Positions 1-11,634 of a stretch of 64,000 nt of DNA are shown here, one piece after another. This stretch comes from DASSQJ01 sp963726295 (lineage in GTDB: Bacteria; Actinomycetota; Actinomycetes; Actinomycetales; Dermatophilaceae). Position numbers and translations under genes: made by a program. Positions within the stretch are counted from its first letter, which is position 1; each line of letters starts with the position of its first letter. The stretch lies in assembly GCA_963726295.1 (NCBI GenBank), contig CAVSBW010000002.1, forward strand, positions 186,001-250,000, given 5' to 3'. The notes beneath the pieces are model-generated. The model saw nothing but the letters and a program-made list of their open reading frames with translations. It was not told where the DNA came from and ran no database searches.

Positions 1-58
1 CTGTCTCGGCACGCTACCGGTCGCAGGTCGGCAGTGTCAGGGGCTGCCCAGAAATGCG

Positions 59-89
59 CCGCGGCTCACCCGGTAGGGGTGAGCCGCGG
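59..89. terminator. Hairpin downstream of secA
   Basis: A perfect 13-bp inverted repeat, CCGCGGCTCACCC at 59-71 and its complement at 77-89, is separated by a 5-nt loop. It lies about 95 nt past the secA stop on the minus strand. There is no clear U-tract, which is common for actinobacterial terminators. It could also serve a gene converging from the left, outside the window. Function is inferred from position and stem strength. Confidence 0.6.
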
Positions 90-183
90 ACCGCCCCAGG
101 GCCGGCTCGGCGCGGGCACCCACGAACCGGGCCCTGTCGCAATGCCTGTTGCGGCCGGGCCGCCCAATCGAGGCCGTGTGCCG

Positions 184-3099
<2,916 letters not shown>

Positions 3100-3157
3100 G
3101 AGTGGGACTCCCTCGGGGCAGGTTGCTTCGGCGGTCGCACGACGACCGGACCTGCCT

Positions 3158-3163
3158 AGGGTA
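3158..3163 (-). promoter_or_regulatory. Candidate -10 box for secA
   Basis: The minus strand carries TACCCT inside CGACTACCCTAGG, about 59 nt upstream of the secA GTG and within the 169-nt divergent gap between secA and the GNAT gene. It matches the loose actinobacterial TANNNT -10 pattern. No convincing -35 box was seen. This is an inference from motif and position. Confidence 0.35.
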
Positions 3164-3268
3164 GTCGAGCGTGCGGGGACACCCTGACGTGACGCCGGGG
3201 CCACCACGGCAACGGGCCGGGACGCGGGTCGAGTTCCCCGCACGCGCCGACGGTGGTTGGCTGGCCCC

Positions 3269-4414
3269 ATGACCGACGTCGCCTACCCGGCGTGCGTGCC
3301 CGAGCTCACCGACGAGCACGCCCTGCTGCGACCGCACCGGCCCTCGGACGCCGCGCGGATGGTCGAGCAGTCGCGTGACCCCGAGTCGATGGTGTGGACC
3401 ACGGTGCCGCGCCCCTACCGCCTCGAGGACGCCCGCCAGTACCTCGCCCAGATCGAGGCCCAGTGGAACGACCCCGAGGGCGACCGCCTCTGGGCCGTCA
3501 CCGACGCCAACGACCCGGAGCACCCGTACCTGGGAACCATCGACGTCCGCCCTCGGGCCGCCGGCACCATGGAGGTCGGCTACGGGCTGCACCCCGGCGC
3601 GCGCGGCCGCGGGCTGATGGCCAGCGCCCTCCGGCTCGCCTGCCAGTGGTGGTTCGAGAACGGCGGCATCCGGGTGCACTGGCAGGCGATGCGCGGCAAC
3701 TTCGACTCGTGGCGGGTCGCCTGGTCCTGCGGCTTCCGGATGCACGGCACGGTGCCCGAGCTGCTGCCCAGCCCGGCCGAGGGGCGCACCGTCGACGCCT
3801 GGGTCGCCAGCCTGGGCGTCGACGACGTCATGGAGGCGGTGACCCCCTGGGAGGACCCGCGCGAGCTGGAGTCCGAGGAGGCGGGCGGCATCCGGCTGCG
3901 TACGTGGCGGGACGAGGACGTGGAGGCGGTCGAGGACCGCGACCCCGCCCAGCCGGCGCACCTCATGCCGGCCCGGGGCGTGCTCGACGCCGCGACGTTC
4001 CCGGAGTGGCTGCTGGCCCGACGCGAGCGGATGGCCGCGGGCGCCATGGTGTCGTGGTGCGTCGCCGACGCCGCCACCGACCGCTGCCTCGGCGAGGTGC
4101 TCGTCTTCACCCTCCGGGGCACCCTCGCCGACGACACGGCCGAGCTCGGGTACCAGGTGCTGCCGAGCGCGCGGCGGCGCGGTGTCGCCACCGCGGCGGC
4201 CCGGCTCCTCGCCGAGCACGCCCTCACCCCCCAGCCCGGGGGCGGGATGGGGATTCGGCGGCTCGTCGCCCAGACCGCCGAGGACAACGTCGGCAGCAAC
4301 CGGGTGCTCGACGCCGTCGGGTTCAGCCTCTGGGGCACGGAGACCGCCGCCGACGCGCTGCCCGGCGGGCACACGGTCGACGCCCTCCACTGGGAGCTGC
4401 TCGCCGACTCGTGA
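3269..4414 (+). CDS. Tandem GNAT-family N-acetyltransferase
   Basis: The 381-aa protein has two GNAT acetyltransferase domains. The first spans about residues 8-170 and carries the acetyl-CoA-binding turn as HPGARGRGLMASALRLA, followed by the GN-F-S-R-V helix (RGNFDSWRVAWSCGFR). The second spans about 190-375, with LPSARRRGVATAAARLL and the matching ENVGSNRVLDAVGF helix. Both look catalytically competent. This layout resembles RimJ/RimL-type enzymes that acetylate protein N-termini or small amines; the substrate cannot be told. An in-frame TTG exists at 3257, but ATG 3269 gives the normal N-terminus. The gene stands alone, divergent from secA and convergent with the YcaQ-like gene. Confidence 0.85.
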   Translation: MTDVAYPACVPELTDEHALLRPHRPSDAARMVEQSRDPESMVWTTVPRPYRLEDARQYLAQIEAQWNDPEGDRLWAVTDANDPEHPYLGTIDVRPRAAGTMEVGYGLHPGARGRGLMASALRLACQWWFENGGIRVHWQAMRGNFDSWRVAWSCGFRMHGTVPELLPSPAEGRTVDAWVASLGVDDVMEAVTPWEDPRELESEEAGGIRLRTWRDEDVEAVEDRDPAQPAHLMPARGVLDAATFPEWLLARRERMAAGAMVSWCVADAATDRCLGEVLVFTLRGTLADDTAELGYQVLPSARRRGVATAAARLLAEHALTPQPGGGMGIRRLVAQTAEDNVGSNRVLDAVGFSLWGTETAADALPGGHTVDALHWELLADS

Positions 4415-4509
4415 ACGCCCGCGGCTCCCCCCTGCCCCGACCCTGCTCCCTGGCCGCTGAGGTGTGTGGACGCGCATCGTTGGGGATGAGGGGTGCAGCC
4501 CTGCCCGAT

Positions 4510-4551
4510 CGTGGGTGAAAGGTGACGTCCAGGCGACGTTTGTCACCCACG
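4510..4551. repeat. Palindrome between convergent genes (GTGGGTGA type)
   Basis: CGTGGGTGA at 4510-4518 is repeated inverted as TCACCCACG at 4543-4551 around a 24-nt centre. It lies in the 169-nt gap between the ends of the convergent GNAT and YcaQ-like genes. A related palindrome with the same arms and similar spacing occurs at 61137-61189, also between convergent genes. It could be a bidirectional terminator or a dispersed repetitive palindrome. Confidence 0.6.
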
Positions 4552-4583
4552 TCTGCGGGTGGTCGGGGTGGAGGATGCGGGTG

Positions 4584-5807
4584 TCAGGGGGCGGGGGACG
4601 GGGCCGCGCCCTGGACGTCCACCGCTCCGAGGCCCAGCCACCCGGCGAGCAGCGCCAGCTCCTCGTCGAGCTCCCGGCGGTCGTCCGGGCCGCCTCGCCC
4701 TGACTCCCAGGTGCAGCGGCGCACGCGCAGGAGCCCGGCGAGCCGGTCGGACTTGAGGTCGACCCGGCCGACCAGCCCGTCGCCGAGCAGGAACGGCAGC
4801 ACGTAGTAGCCGTGCACCCGCTGCGGCTCCGGCACGTAGATCTCGAGGCGGAAGTCGAAGCCGAAGAGCGCCCGCACGCGGTCGCGCTGCCACACGAGGG
4901 AGTCGAACGGCGAGAGCAGCGCCCGCGCCCGCACTCGCCGCGGCCGGCGCGCGTCGCGATGCAGGTAGACCGGCCGGTGCCACCCCGTCACGGTCGCGGG
5001 TACGAGGGTGCCGTCGGCGACGAGGGCCGCGATGGCCGGGCGCGCCTGCTCGGGCGAGAGCCGGAAGTAGTCGCGCAGGCACTGCTCCGACCCGAGGCCG
5101 TGGGCCCGGGCCGCGATCTCGACGAGCCGGCGGAAGCTCTCCTCGTCGCCGGGACGGGCCGCGGGGTCGACCGCACCGGCGCGGGCGGCGGGCGGGAGGA
5201 CGCGTTCCGGGGTGGCGTACCTCCGTTCGAACTGCGTGGTCCGACCGGCGCTGGAGAGGCGGCCCGCCCAGAAGAGGTGCTCGAGCGCGTTCTTCACGAG
5301 GGACCAGTTCCAGCCCCACTCGTCCTTCGTCCGCGGCAGGTCGTGGGCGAGGGCCACCTCGACCTCGCGGCTGGTCATCGGCCCCCGGCGCGTCACCTCG
5401 GCGAGCACGGCCTCGACGAGCTCGGGGTGGTCACGGGCGACCCGCCGCATCCCGCCCCACGACTCCGACCGGGCCCGGCGCATCCGGAAGTCCAGCAGCG
5501 GCCACGTCTGCGGCGCGACGAGGGAGGCCTCGTGGGCCCAGTACTCGACCACCCGTCGCGGTGCGACATCGCGGGCCCGGTCGAGCAGCGCCCGGTCGTA
5601 GGGACCCAGGCGCGAGTAGAACGGCAGGTAGTGGCTGCGCACGACGACGTTGACGCTGTCGACCTGCACCACGCCCACCGTGTCGATGACCCGTTGCAGG
5701 TCCCGGGTCCCGGGCAGCGCGGGCCGGGGGCGGGCGAAGCCCTGGGCGGCGAGGGCGATTGTTCGGGCGGCGGCCGCGGTGAGGCGGACCGGCGCCCGGT
5801 CACTCAT
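4584..5807 (-). CDS. YcaQ/AlkX-type winged-helix DNA glycosylase
   Basis: The 407-aa product belongs to the HTH_42 superfamily of tandem winged-helix proteins. This superfamily includes E. coli YcaQ (AlkX), which unhooks interstrand cross-links, and Streptomyces AlkZ. The signature Q-x-D motif is visible as VVQVDSVNVV near residues 47-56, which is the YcaQ rather than the AlkZ (QxQ) form. A second conserved block reads RRVVEYWAHEASLV, and the C-terminal part has LLSPFDSLVWQRDRVRALFGFDFRLEIYVP. The ATG overlaps the stop of the preceding LuxR-type regulator by 8 nt, so the two are probably translationally coupled. Cytoplasmic; a role in alkylation or cross-link repair follows from the family. 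Confidence 0.85.
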   Translation of the reverse strand: MSDRAPVRLTAAAARTIALAAQGFARPRPALPGTRDLQRVIDTVGVVQVDSVNVVVRSHYLPFYSRLGPYDRALLDRARDVAPRRVVEYWAHEASLVAPQTWPLLDFRMRRARSESWGGMRRVARDHPELVEAVLAEVTRRGPMTSREVEVALAHDLPRTKDEWGWNWSLVKNALEHLFWAGRLSSAGRTTQFERRYATPERVLPPAARAGAVDPAARPGDEESFRRLVEIAARAHGLGSEQCLRDYFRLSPEQARPAIAALVADGTLVPATVTGWHRPVYLHRDARRPRRVRARALLSPFDSLVWQRDRVRALFGFDFRLEIYVPEPQRVHGYYVLPFLLGDGLVGRVDLKSDRLAGLLRVRRCTWESGRGGPDDRRELDEELALLAGWLGLGAVDVQGAAPSPAP

Positions 5808-6483
5808 CCGTGGGGATGAGGTTCTGGCGGTGGGCGTAGACCGCTGCCTCGACCCGCGAGTGCAGGTGCAGCTTCTCGAGGATGTTCCTCACGTGGTTCT
5901 TCACCGTGTTCTCGCTGATGACGAGCACCTCGGCGATCTCCCGGTTGGCCAGGCCACGCGCGACGAGCCGCAGCACCTCGACCTCGCGGTCGGTGAGGCG
6001 CGTGTCGGGCGATGCGGCCGGCCCGGACTCCTGGCTGAGCCGGCTGAACTCGTTGAGGAGCGTCGCGGCCATGCCGGGCGGGATGATGGCCTGGCCGTCG
6101 TGCACGGTGCGGATGGCGGCCGCCACCTCCTCCCCCGGGAGGTCCTTGAGCAGGTAGCCGCTGGCACCGGCCTTGATGGCGTCGAAGAGGTCGGACTCGT
6201 CGTCGCTCATCGTGAGCATGAGGATGCGCGTGCCGGGCGCGGCGGAGCGGATGCGGCGGCACGCCTCGATCCCCCCGACCCCCGGCATGCGGACGTCCAT
6301 GAGCACGATGTCGGGGCGCAGCCGGGCGACGACCTCGACCGCTTCGTCGCCGTTCCCGGCCTCGCCGACGATCCGGGCGGTGCCGTCGAGCTCCACGACG
6401 ACGCCCATGCCGCGACGGTAGAGATCGTGGTCGTCGGCGATGACGACGCGGATGGGGGCCCCCGCGGGGCTCTCCGTCGGCAT
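5800..6483 (-). CDS. LuxR/NarL-family response regulator (orphan)
   Basis: A receiver domain (about residues 10-125) carries the acidic pocket IADDHD and the phospho-acceptor Asp near residue 63 in LMDVRMPG, with the conserved Lys in YLLKDLP. It is joined to a LuxR-type helix-turn-helix (about 155-215: LTDREVEVLRLVARGLANREIAEVL). It would act as a dimeric DNA-binding regulator once phosphorylated. No histidine kinase gene is adjacent. The downstream neighbour, overlapped by 8 nt, is the YcaQ-like glycosylase. Start choice is uncertain: ATG 6483 has a weak GAACGAG 2-3 nt upstream, and an ATG at 6507 is in frame. Targets cannot be inferred. Confidence 0.9.
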   Translation of the reverse strand: MPTESPAGAPIRVVIADDHDLYRRGMGVVVELDGTARIVGEAGNGDEAVEVVARLRPDIVLMDVRMPGVGGIEACRRIRSAAPGTRILMLTMSDDESDLFDAIKAGASGYLLKDLPGEEVAAAIRTVHDGQAIIPPGMAATLLNEFSRLSQESGPAASPDTRLTDREVEVLRLVARGLANREIAEVLVISENTVKNHVRNILEKLHLHSRVEAAVYAHRQNLIPTDE

Positions 6484-6574
6484 CGCTCGTTCGCTCACGC
6501 GACCCATCGTGTCAGGTCACGGGGCGTCGTGCCAGCGCCTTGGGGAACCCGGCCGGCCGCACGCCCACGAAACC

Positions 6575-7231
6575 TCAGGAGGCCGCGGCCCCGAACTGTG
6601 GACCGGCGCCACCCTCGCCGTCGGTGCCGGTCAGGCTGCCGTCGAGGTCGAGGTGGAGCACCCCGTACGACCATCCGCGTCGGCGGTAGACCACGCTGGC
6701 CCGGTCGGTGTCGACGTCGTGGAAGAGGTAGAAGTCGTGGCCGACCGCCTCCATCTCCCGGAGGGCGTCCGCAAGCGTCATCGGCCGAGAGCGGTGCACC
6801 TTCTCGCGGACCTGGATCGGGGAGTCACCGAACGGGCCGTCCTGCTCGACCGCCGCCGTCTCCAGCTCGGCCGGTGACTCGATACGCGCGGTGGCCCGGG
6901 CCACCGACTCGGGGGTCCGTCGTCCGCGGTGCACCTGACGCTTGTCGCTCTTGCGACGCAGCCGCTCCATGAGCTTGTCGAGCACCATGTCGAGCGCGGC
7001 GTAGCGGTCCTCCGCACACGCCTCGGCCCGCACCACCGGTCCCTTGGCGAAGCACGTGACCTCGACGCGGTCGCACGCCGGGCCCTGGCGCCGGTTGGGC
7101 TCATGGCTCAGAACTACCTCGACCCGTCGGGTGCGGGGCTCGAGCTGGGTGATCTTCTCCAGCTTGTCCTCGACCTGCTCCCGGAAACGGTCGCTCACGG
7201 TCAGGTGCCGTCCACTGACGACGATGTCCAC
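6575..7231 (-). CDS. hpf: Long-form ribosome hibernation promoting factor
   Basis: The 218-aa protein has an N-terminal HPF/RaiA domain (MDIVVSGRHLTVSDRFREQVEDK, about residues 1-105) that binds the 30S decoding region. After a charged linker comes the C-terminal dimerisation domain typical of long HPF (RPMTLADALREMEAVGHDFYLFHDVDTDRASVVYRRRGWSYGVLHL). Long HPF converts 70S ribosomes to inactive 100S dimers in stationary phase or stress. The start is GTG at 7231 with GGAGG 5-6 nt upstream. It lies in the usual place between comF and secA; here the YcaQ/regulator/GNAT genes have been added between hpf and secA. Confidence 0.95.
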   Translation of the reverse strand: MDIVVSGRHLTVSDRFREQVEDKLEKITQLEPRTRRVEVVLSHEPNRRQGPACDRVEVTCFAKGPVVRAEACAEDRYAALDMVLDKLMERLRRKSDKRQVHRGRRTPESVARATARIESPAELETAAVEQDGPFGDSPIQVREKVHRSRPMTLADALREMEAVGHDFYLFHDVDTDRASVVYRRRGWSYGVLHLDLDGSLTGTDGEGGAGPQFGAAAS

Positions 7232-7319
7232 GTGGTCCTCCTCATGCTCGGTGACGGGTGCTCAGCTGGCGTCAGGCGGCGGCATCACCATCCTCCGAGG
7301 AAGGCCTCATGTCATGACG

Positions 7320-8135
7320 CTAGCCGCCCACCACCTGCCCCACAAGGGCGTCTAATGTGTGCCTTCGCACGCGTACCGCGAGGGTCGCGGCGGCGACGTG
7401 CGGGGCCCCGGCGGACCGCAGCGCACGCGCTGCCTCGGCCAGCGTCGCACCCGTCGTGAGGACGTCGTCGACGACCAGGCAGGGCGCCCTGAGCACCACC
7501 GAGCGGGCCGGATGCGGCACCGTGAGCGCACCGGCCAGGTTGGCCCTGCGTGCATCCCGACCCAGGCCCGCCTGGTCGTCCACCCGGCGGGCGTGTCGGA
7601 GGACCCGGCCGACGACGAGCGCGTCGTCGTCCAGGCCGGCCACCGCGGCCGACACCAGCCGGCCGACGGGGTCGTCACCCCGGCGGCGTCGGGCCCGCGA
7701 GGCCGGTGGGACGGGCACCACGAGCACCGGTCCGTCGCGGGCCCGCACGTGACGCAGCAGCGCGTCCTCACGGCAGGCGCGACCGACGGCCGAGGCCAGC
7801 GACGGCGCCAGCACCGTGGCGAGGTCGCGCCGGTCGCCGTCCTTGTACGCGGTGACGGCCGCCCGCACGGCCCCCTCCAGCCGCACCGCGCTCCAGCACG
7901 CCAGCCCGGTGGCGCCGACGTCCCGCGGGCCTGCCCTGGGCTCGACCCCGGCAAGGCGCACCTCGGCCCGGCACCCGGAGCACAGCGGGCCGGAAGCGGG
8001 CGCGTGGCAGGCCGCGCACACCGACGGCAGCACGAGGTCGCCCGCCGCGCGCAGGCCCGCGGCGCACCACCGGAGCAGTCGTCCGTCCACGCTCCGAGCC
8101 TCCACGGGCGACGCCGCAGCCGCCATCCTCGGCAC
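7320..8135 (-). CDS. ComF-family phosphoribosyltransferase-fold protein
   Basis: The 271-aa protein shows the ComF layout. A Cys-rich N-terminal zinc site (LPSVCAACHAPASGPLCSGC, about residues 37-56) is followed by a type I phosphoribosyltransferase domain with the PRPP-loop motif CLVVDDVLTTGATLAEA near residues 219-235. ComF proteins help handle incoming single-stranded DNA during natural transformation in some bacteria. In actinobacteria the role is unproven, and the gene is conserved next to mtrAB-lpqB. The start may be GTG 8135 (AGGACGC just upstream) or ATG 8126. It is probably in the lpqB operon downstream of it (73-nt gap). Confidence 0.85.
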   Translation of the reverse strand: MPRMAAAASPVEARSVDGRLLRWCAAGLRAAGDLVLPSVCAACHAPASGPLCSGCRAEVRLAGVEPRAGPRDVGATGLACWSAVRLEGAVRAAVTAYKDGDRRDLATVLAPSLASAVGRACREDALLRHVRARDGPVLVVPVPPASRARRRRGDDPVGRLVSAAVAGLDDDALVVGRVLRHARRVDDQAGLGRDARRANLAGALTVPHPARSVVLRAPCLVVDDVLTTGATLAEAARALRSAGAPHVAAATLAVRVRRHTLDALVGQVVGG

Positions 8136-8207
8136 GCGTCCTGTGGACGGCCGCCCGGCGACGGCCCCTGGGGACGAGGTCGCTCAGGCCGGTCCGGTCG
8201 CGGTCGG

Positions 8208-9974
8208 TCAGCCGGCGGGCACCGCCAGGTCGTCCGCCCGTCCGCTGTCGGTCCAGCCCGGGGTGCTCCGCGCGAGCAGCCGACTCTCGTCGGTGATGAC
8301 GTAGAGGTCGCGCTCGCCGCCCGTCGAGGTGATCGACGCGGCCCCCTCGGCCACCGGCAGCTCCCGGATGGTGCGGTCCACGCCGAGGACCGCCGGGGTC
8401 CACTCGCCGGAGCCGCGCCGGATGATCGAGGCCACGTCGAGGCTGTCGACCCACGTCAGACCCTTGGCGCCCTTGACGGTGGTGCTGAGCAGCAGGGGGT
8501 CGGCCAGTCGGTCCGGACGGCCGCCCGAGCCGCGGACGACGCCGCTGAGGTCGATCCGGGGGTTGCTGCCGTCCAGCCGGGTCGACAGCACCGCCACCCG
8601 GTCGCCCCCCGCGGCGACCCTCGCCTGGACCACCCGCCGCGAGGCCAGCCAGTCGGCCCGCACGGGAGTGGCCGACGCCGTCTCGGCATCGGAGGGGTCG
8701 GCCTCGAGGGACACGACGAACAGCCGGTCCCCGCCGTCGCCGACGCCGCCCACCCAGAGCCAGCCCCGCCGGTCGTACGCCGGGGCGCCCAGCTGGGAGG
8801 CGAAGCCGGGGACCTCGTAGCGGGTGTCGTCGCGCCACCGTGACAGGCCTGCTCCGCCGGGTTCGACGGCGGCGAGCTCGGCCGCGTCACCGGACAGCGC
8901 GAGGCGGGTGTAGGCCTCCGGCACGGTCGGGTAGCCGGGTCCGCCGGACCCCGACCCGGACTGCAGACCGCCAGCCGGGTCGAACACCGAGACGTCACCG
9001 CCGCGGCGCACCACGGGCCGCTCGGTCGTGGTCGTCGGCCGCGGCGGGAAGCCGATGTCGGCGAGGGACGCGGCGGGCCCCTGCAACCCGAGCAGGTCGA
9101 CCGGGGTGCCGTTGACCGACAGCGCCACCCGGCTGACCGAGAGGTCCTGGTTGAGGGTGGTGATGAACTGCGCCCACAGGTCCTGCCGGACCGCCTCCTC
9201 GGGCCCGAGCCGCGGGCCGACGATGTTCACGGTGGCCAGGCCGGTCTCGTCGAGCGACACCGCGTCACCGAGCAGGCGCGCGCCCTCCGGCACCGCCGTA
9301 CTCACGGCCCCCTGGAGGTACTTGGGCACCGGGTCGAGCTGGGCGCGGGCGAGGCGGGTGGCGAGCTTGTCGAGGGGGAACCAGCGCACGTCCGGCACGG
9401 TGGCCCGCTGGCTGGTGGAGATGTACGTGAGGGAGTACGGCTGGACCAACCGGGTGACGTCGCCCCGCTGGATCCAGCGCCCGAAGCGTTCGGGCAGCTC
9501 ACTGATGCGCCACTCGTCGCTGGCGTCGGTGAGGGCGAAGACCGCGCTGACCGTCTCGCCGGGCGCGGCGGGGGTGTACCGGCCGGACTCGTCGACGGTG
9601 CCCTCCGGGGTGGCCGTCACCCGCACGTGGGTGGGGTCGACCACGGTGGCCGAGGGCGGGGTGTCGTCGGCGAGCAGCACCAGTGTGGCGTCGGGGTTCC
9701 AGCGCTCCGCGGCGCTCACGGTGAGGAAGGCCCGGGCGTTGTCGTACAGCCCGTCGCTGGCGGCGCCGGCCCGCAGGAAGCCGCTGACCACGTCGACCGG
9801 CTCGTCCCCGGCCCGCGGGCCGGGGAAGACGTAGCGCAGGTTCGAGCTCGGCGCCTCCTCGGCGCCCACCTCGAGGCCGGGCTCGACCGGGCCCTCCGTT
9901 GTCAGCCCGCCGCACCCGCCGACCAGCAGGGCGGCGGTGAGCGCGGCGAGCAGCCGCAGGGGCCGGGGGGTCAT
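8208..9974 (-). CDS. lpqB: Lipoprotein LpqB, MtrB accessory protein
   Basis: The 588-aa product starts with a lipoprotein signal peptide. A short positive N-terminus and hydrophobic stretch end in the lipobox LVGGC, with Cys21 as the lipidation site. A GerMN-type domain follows (about residues 60-300), then a beta-propeller-like C-terminal half. In mycobacteria LpqB binds the extracytoplasmic part of the MtrB kinase and modulates MtrA phosphorylation and cell-wall homeostasis. The start ATG overlaps the mtrB stop as ATGA (9974-9971), so translation is coupled. The frame is open upstream to 10079, inside mtrB, but only ATG 9974 gives a signal peptide. Confidence 0.95.
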   Translation of the reverse strand: MTPRPLRLLAALTAALLVGGCGGLTTEGPVEPGLEVGAEEAPSSNLRYVFPGPRAGDEPVDVVSGFLRAGAASDGLYDNARAFLTVSAAERWNPDATLVLLADDTPPSATVVDPTHVRVTATPEGTVDESGRYTPAAPGETVSAVFALTDASDEWRISELPERFGRWIQRGDVTRLVQPYSLTYISTSQRATVPDVRWFPLDKLATRLARAQLDPVPKYLQGAVSTAVPEGARLLGDAVSLDETGLATVNIVGPRLGPEEAVRQDLWAQFITTLNQDLSVSRVALSVNGTPVDLLGLQGPAASLADIGFPPRPTTTTERPVVRRGGDVSVFDPAGGLQSGSGSGGPGYPTVPEAYTRLALSGDAAELAAVEPGGAGLSRWRDDTRYEVPGFASQLGAPAYDRRGWLWVGGVGDGGDRLFVVSLEADPSDAETASATPVRADWLASRRVVQARVAAGGDRVAVLSTRLDGSNPRIDLSGVVRGSGGRPDRLADPLLLSTTVKGAKGLTWVDSLDVASIIRRGSGEWTPAVLGVDRTIRELPVAEGAASITSTGGERDLYVITDESRLLARSTPGWTDSGRADDLAVPAG

Positions 9975-11632
9975 CGCCCCTCCGAGGGGCTCAGCGGCAC
10001 CGGGGAGCCGTGGAGGGTGGCTCCGGAGTGCTGCGGCAGGGTCAGGCGGAACCGCGAGCCGACGCCCGGCTCCCCCCACGCCTGCAGCCAGCCGTTGTGG
10101 AGCCGGGCGTCCTCGAGCGAGATGGACAGCCCCAGTCCGGTGCCGCCGGTGGTCCGGGCGCGGGCGGGGTCGGCCCGCCAGAACCTCGTGAAGACGTTGG
10201 CCGCCTCGCCGGGCCGCAGCCCGACACCGTGGTCCTCGACGACGACGGCGACCGCTCCCCCGCCCAGCCCGAGGTGGACGTCGATGGGACGGCCCTCGCC
10301 GTGCTCGATGGCGTTGACGACGAGGTTGCGCAGGATCCGCTCGACGCGCCGCTCGTCGACGTCGGCCGTCACGGCCCCGCTCGGGGAGTGCACCGTCACG
10401 ACGCTGCCGCGCCGGTCGGCGAGCGGCCGGGCGGCGTCGACCACCTGCTGGACGGTGCCGCGCAGGTCCACGGTCTCGACGTCGAGGGCCGCGGCACCGG
10501 CGTCGAACCGGCTGATCTCGAGCAGGTCGGCGAGGAGTGCCTCGAACCGGTCGAGCTCACCAGCGAGCAGCTCGGCGGACCGCGAGGTGGAGGGGTCGAA
10601 CCGCTGGCGGGAGTCGTGTATGACGTCGACCGCCATCCGGATCGTCGTGAGCGGGGTTCGGAGCTCGTGGGAGACGTCGGAGACGAACCGCTGCTGCACG
10701 GCCGAGAGGCCCTCGAGCTGCCGGATCTGCTGCTGGAGGCTGTCGGCCATCCCGTTGAACGAGGTGGCGAGCAGCGCCAGGTCGTCCTCGCCGCGCGCCG
10801 GCATCCGCTCGTTGAGGCGGCCCGCGGAGAGGCGCTGGGCCACCTCGCTCGCCCGCCGCACGGGGGCCACGACCTGCCGGGTGACGACCCAGGCCACCCC
10901 GCCGACGAGGAGGGTCAGGATGACGCCGGCGGCGAGGAAGCTGTTGCCGATGAGATCCATCGTCGCCACCTCCTGCTCCATCGGGTAGATGAAGAACAGG
11001 GAGTACGGGCCGGCGTTCGGCACCTGCACGACGCTGCCGACGATCACCGCCGGCACGTCCTCGCCGTTGACGGAGATCGTCGTCTGCTGCATCTGCTGCC
11101 GGTTGGGGTTGGCCGCCACGGCCTCCTCGAGCTCGACGCTGATGACGGAGGTGTCGACGAGGTTCTTCGGGCTCACCAGCTCGACCAGCACGATGTCGCT
11201 GTCGTTGCCGAGCGACCGGCTCATCACGACGTACCGGCTGGGGTCCTCGAGCCCGGGGGCCGCGAGGATGCTGGACATGATGTCGCTGGCGGTCTGGTTC
11301 AGCTCGCCGACCGAGGTCGACGTGGTCGCGTCCCAGTAGGACTGCGCCTTGCTCGTGAGGTTGAGCGCCTCGTTCTCCGACTGGTCGATGCGGTCGCGCT
11401 CGAGCCCGCTGGCGATCTGCGAGTGCAGCACGCCGCCGAGGACGGAGACCACGGCCAGGCCGAGCAGCATGGTGGTCGTCACGACGCGCAGCTGCAGCGA
11501 CTGCCGCCATCGCCGGCGGGCGTGGGCGGCGGCGTCGCGTGCGGAGTCGATGGCCCCGAGGACCCCGTGCCGGAAGGACCGCATCCACCCGACCCGCGGT
11601 GCCCGGGCCGGGAGCCCTGCGGAGTCGGCCAT
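9971..11632 (-). CDS. mtrB: Sensor histidine kinase MtrB
   Basis: The 553-aa membrane kinase has a first transmembrane helix near residues 38-60, an extracytoplasmic sensor domain, and a second helix followed by HAMP (VTRQVVAPVRRASEVAQRLSAG). HisKA has the phospho-acceptor H-box FVSDVSHELRTPLTTIR. The HATPase domain shows all its boxes: N (NLVVNAIEHG), G1 (VEDHGVGL) and G2 (GGTGLGLSI). It pairs with MtrA, encoded just upstream with a 2-nt gap, and LpqB downstream. The MtrAB system governs cell-wall hydrolase expression, division and osmotic response in actinobacteria. The start ATG at 11632 was chosen from the MtrA-MtrB spacing; the frame is open far upstream only because mtrA lies there in another frame. 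Confidence 0.97.
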   Translation of the reverse strand: MADSAGLPARAPRVGWMRSFRHGVLGAIDSARDAAAHARRRWRQSLQLRVVTTTMLLGLAVVSVLGGVLHSQIASGLERDRIDQSENEALNLTSKAQSYWDATTSTSVGELNQTASDIMSSILAAPGLEDPSRYVVMSRSLGNDSDIVLVELVSPKNLVDTSVISVELEEAVAANPNRQQMQQTTISVNGEDVPAVIVGSVVQVPNAGPYSLFFIYPMEQEVATMDLIGNSFLAAGVILTLLVGGVAWVVTRQVVAPVRRASEVAQRLSAGRLNERMPARGEDDLALLATSFNGMADSLQQQIRQLEGLSAVQQRFVSDVSHELRTPLTTIRMAVDVIHDSRQRFDPSTSRSAELLAGELDRFEALLADLLEISRFDAGAAALDVETVDLRGTVQQVVDAARPLADRRGSVVTVHSPSGAVTADVDERRVERILRNLVVNAIEHGEGRPIDVHLGLGGGAVAVVVEDHGVGLRPGEAANVFTRFWRADPARARTTGGTGLGLSISLEDARLHNGWLQAWGEPGVGSRFRLTLPQHSGATLHGSPVPLSPSEGR

Positions 11633-11634
11633 GC

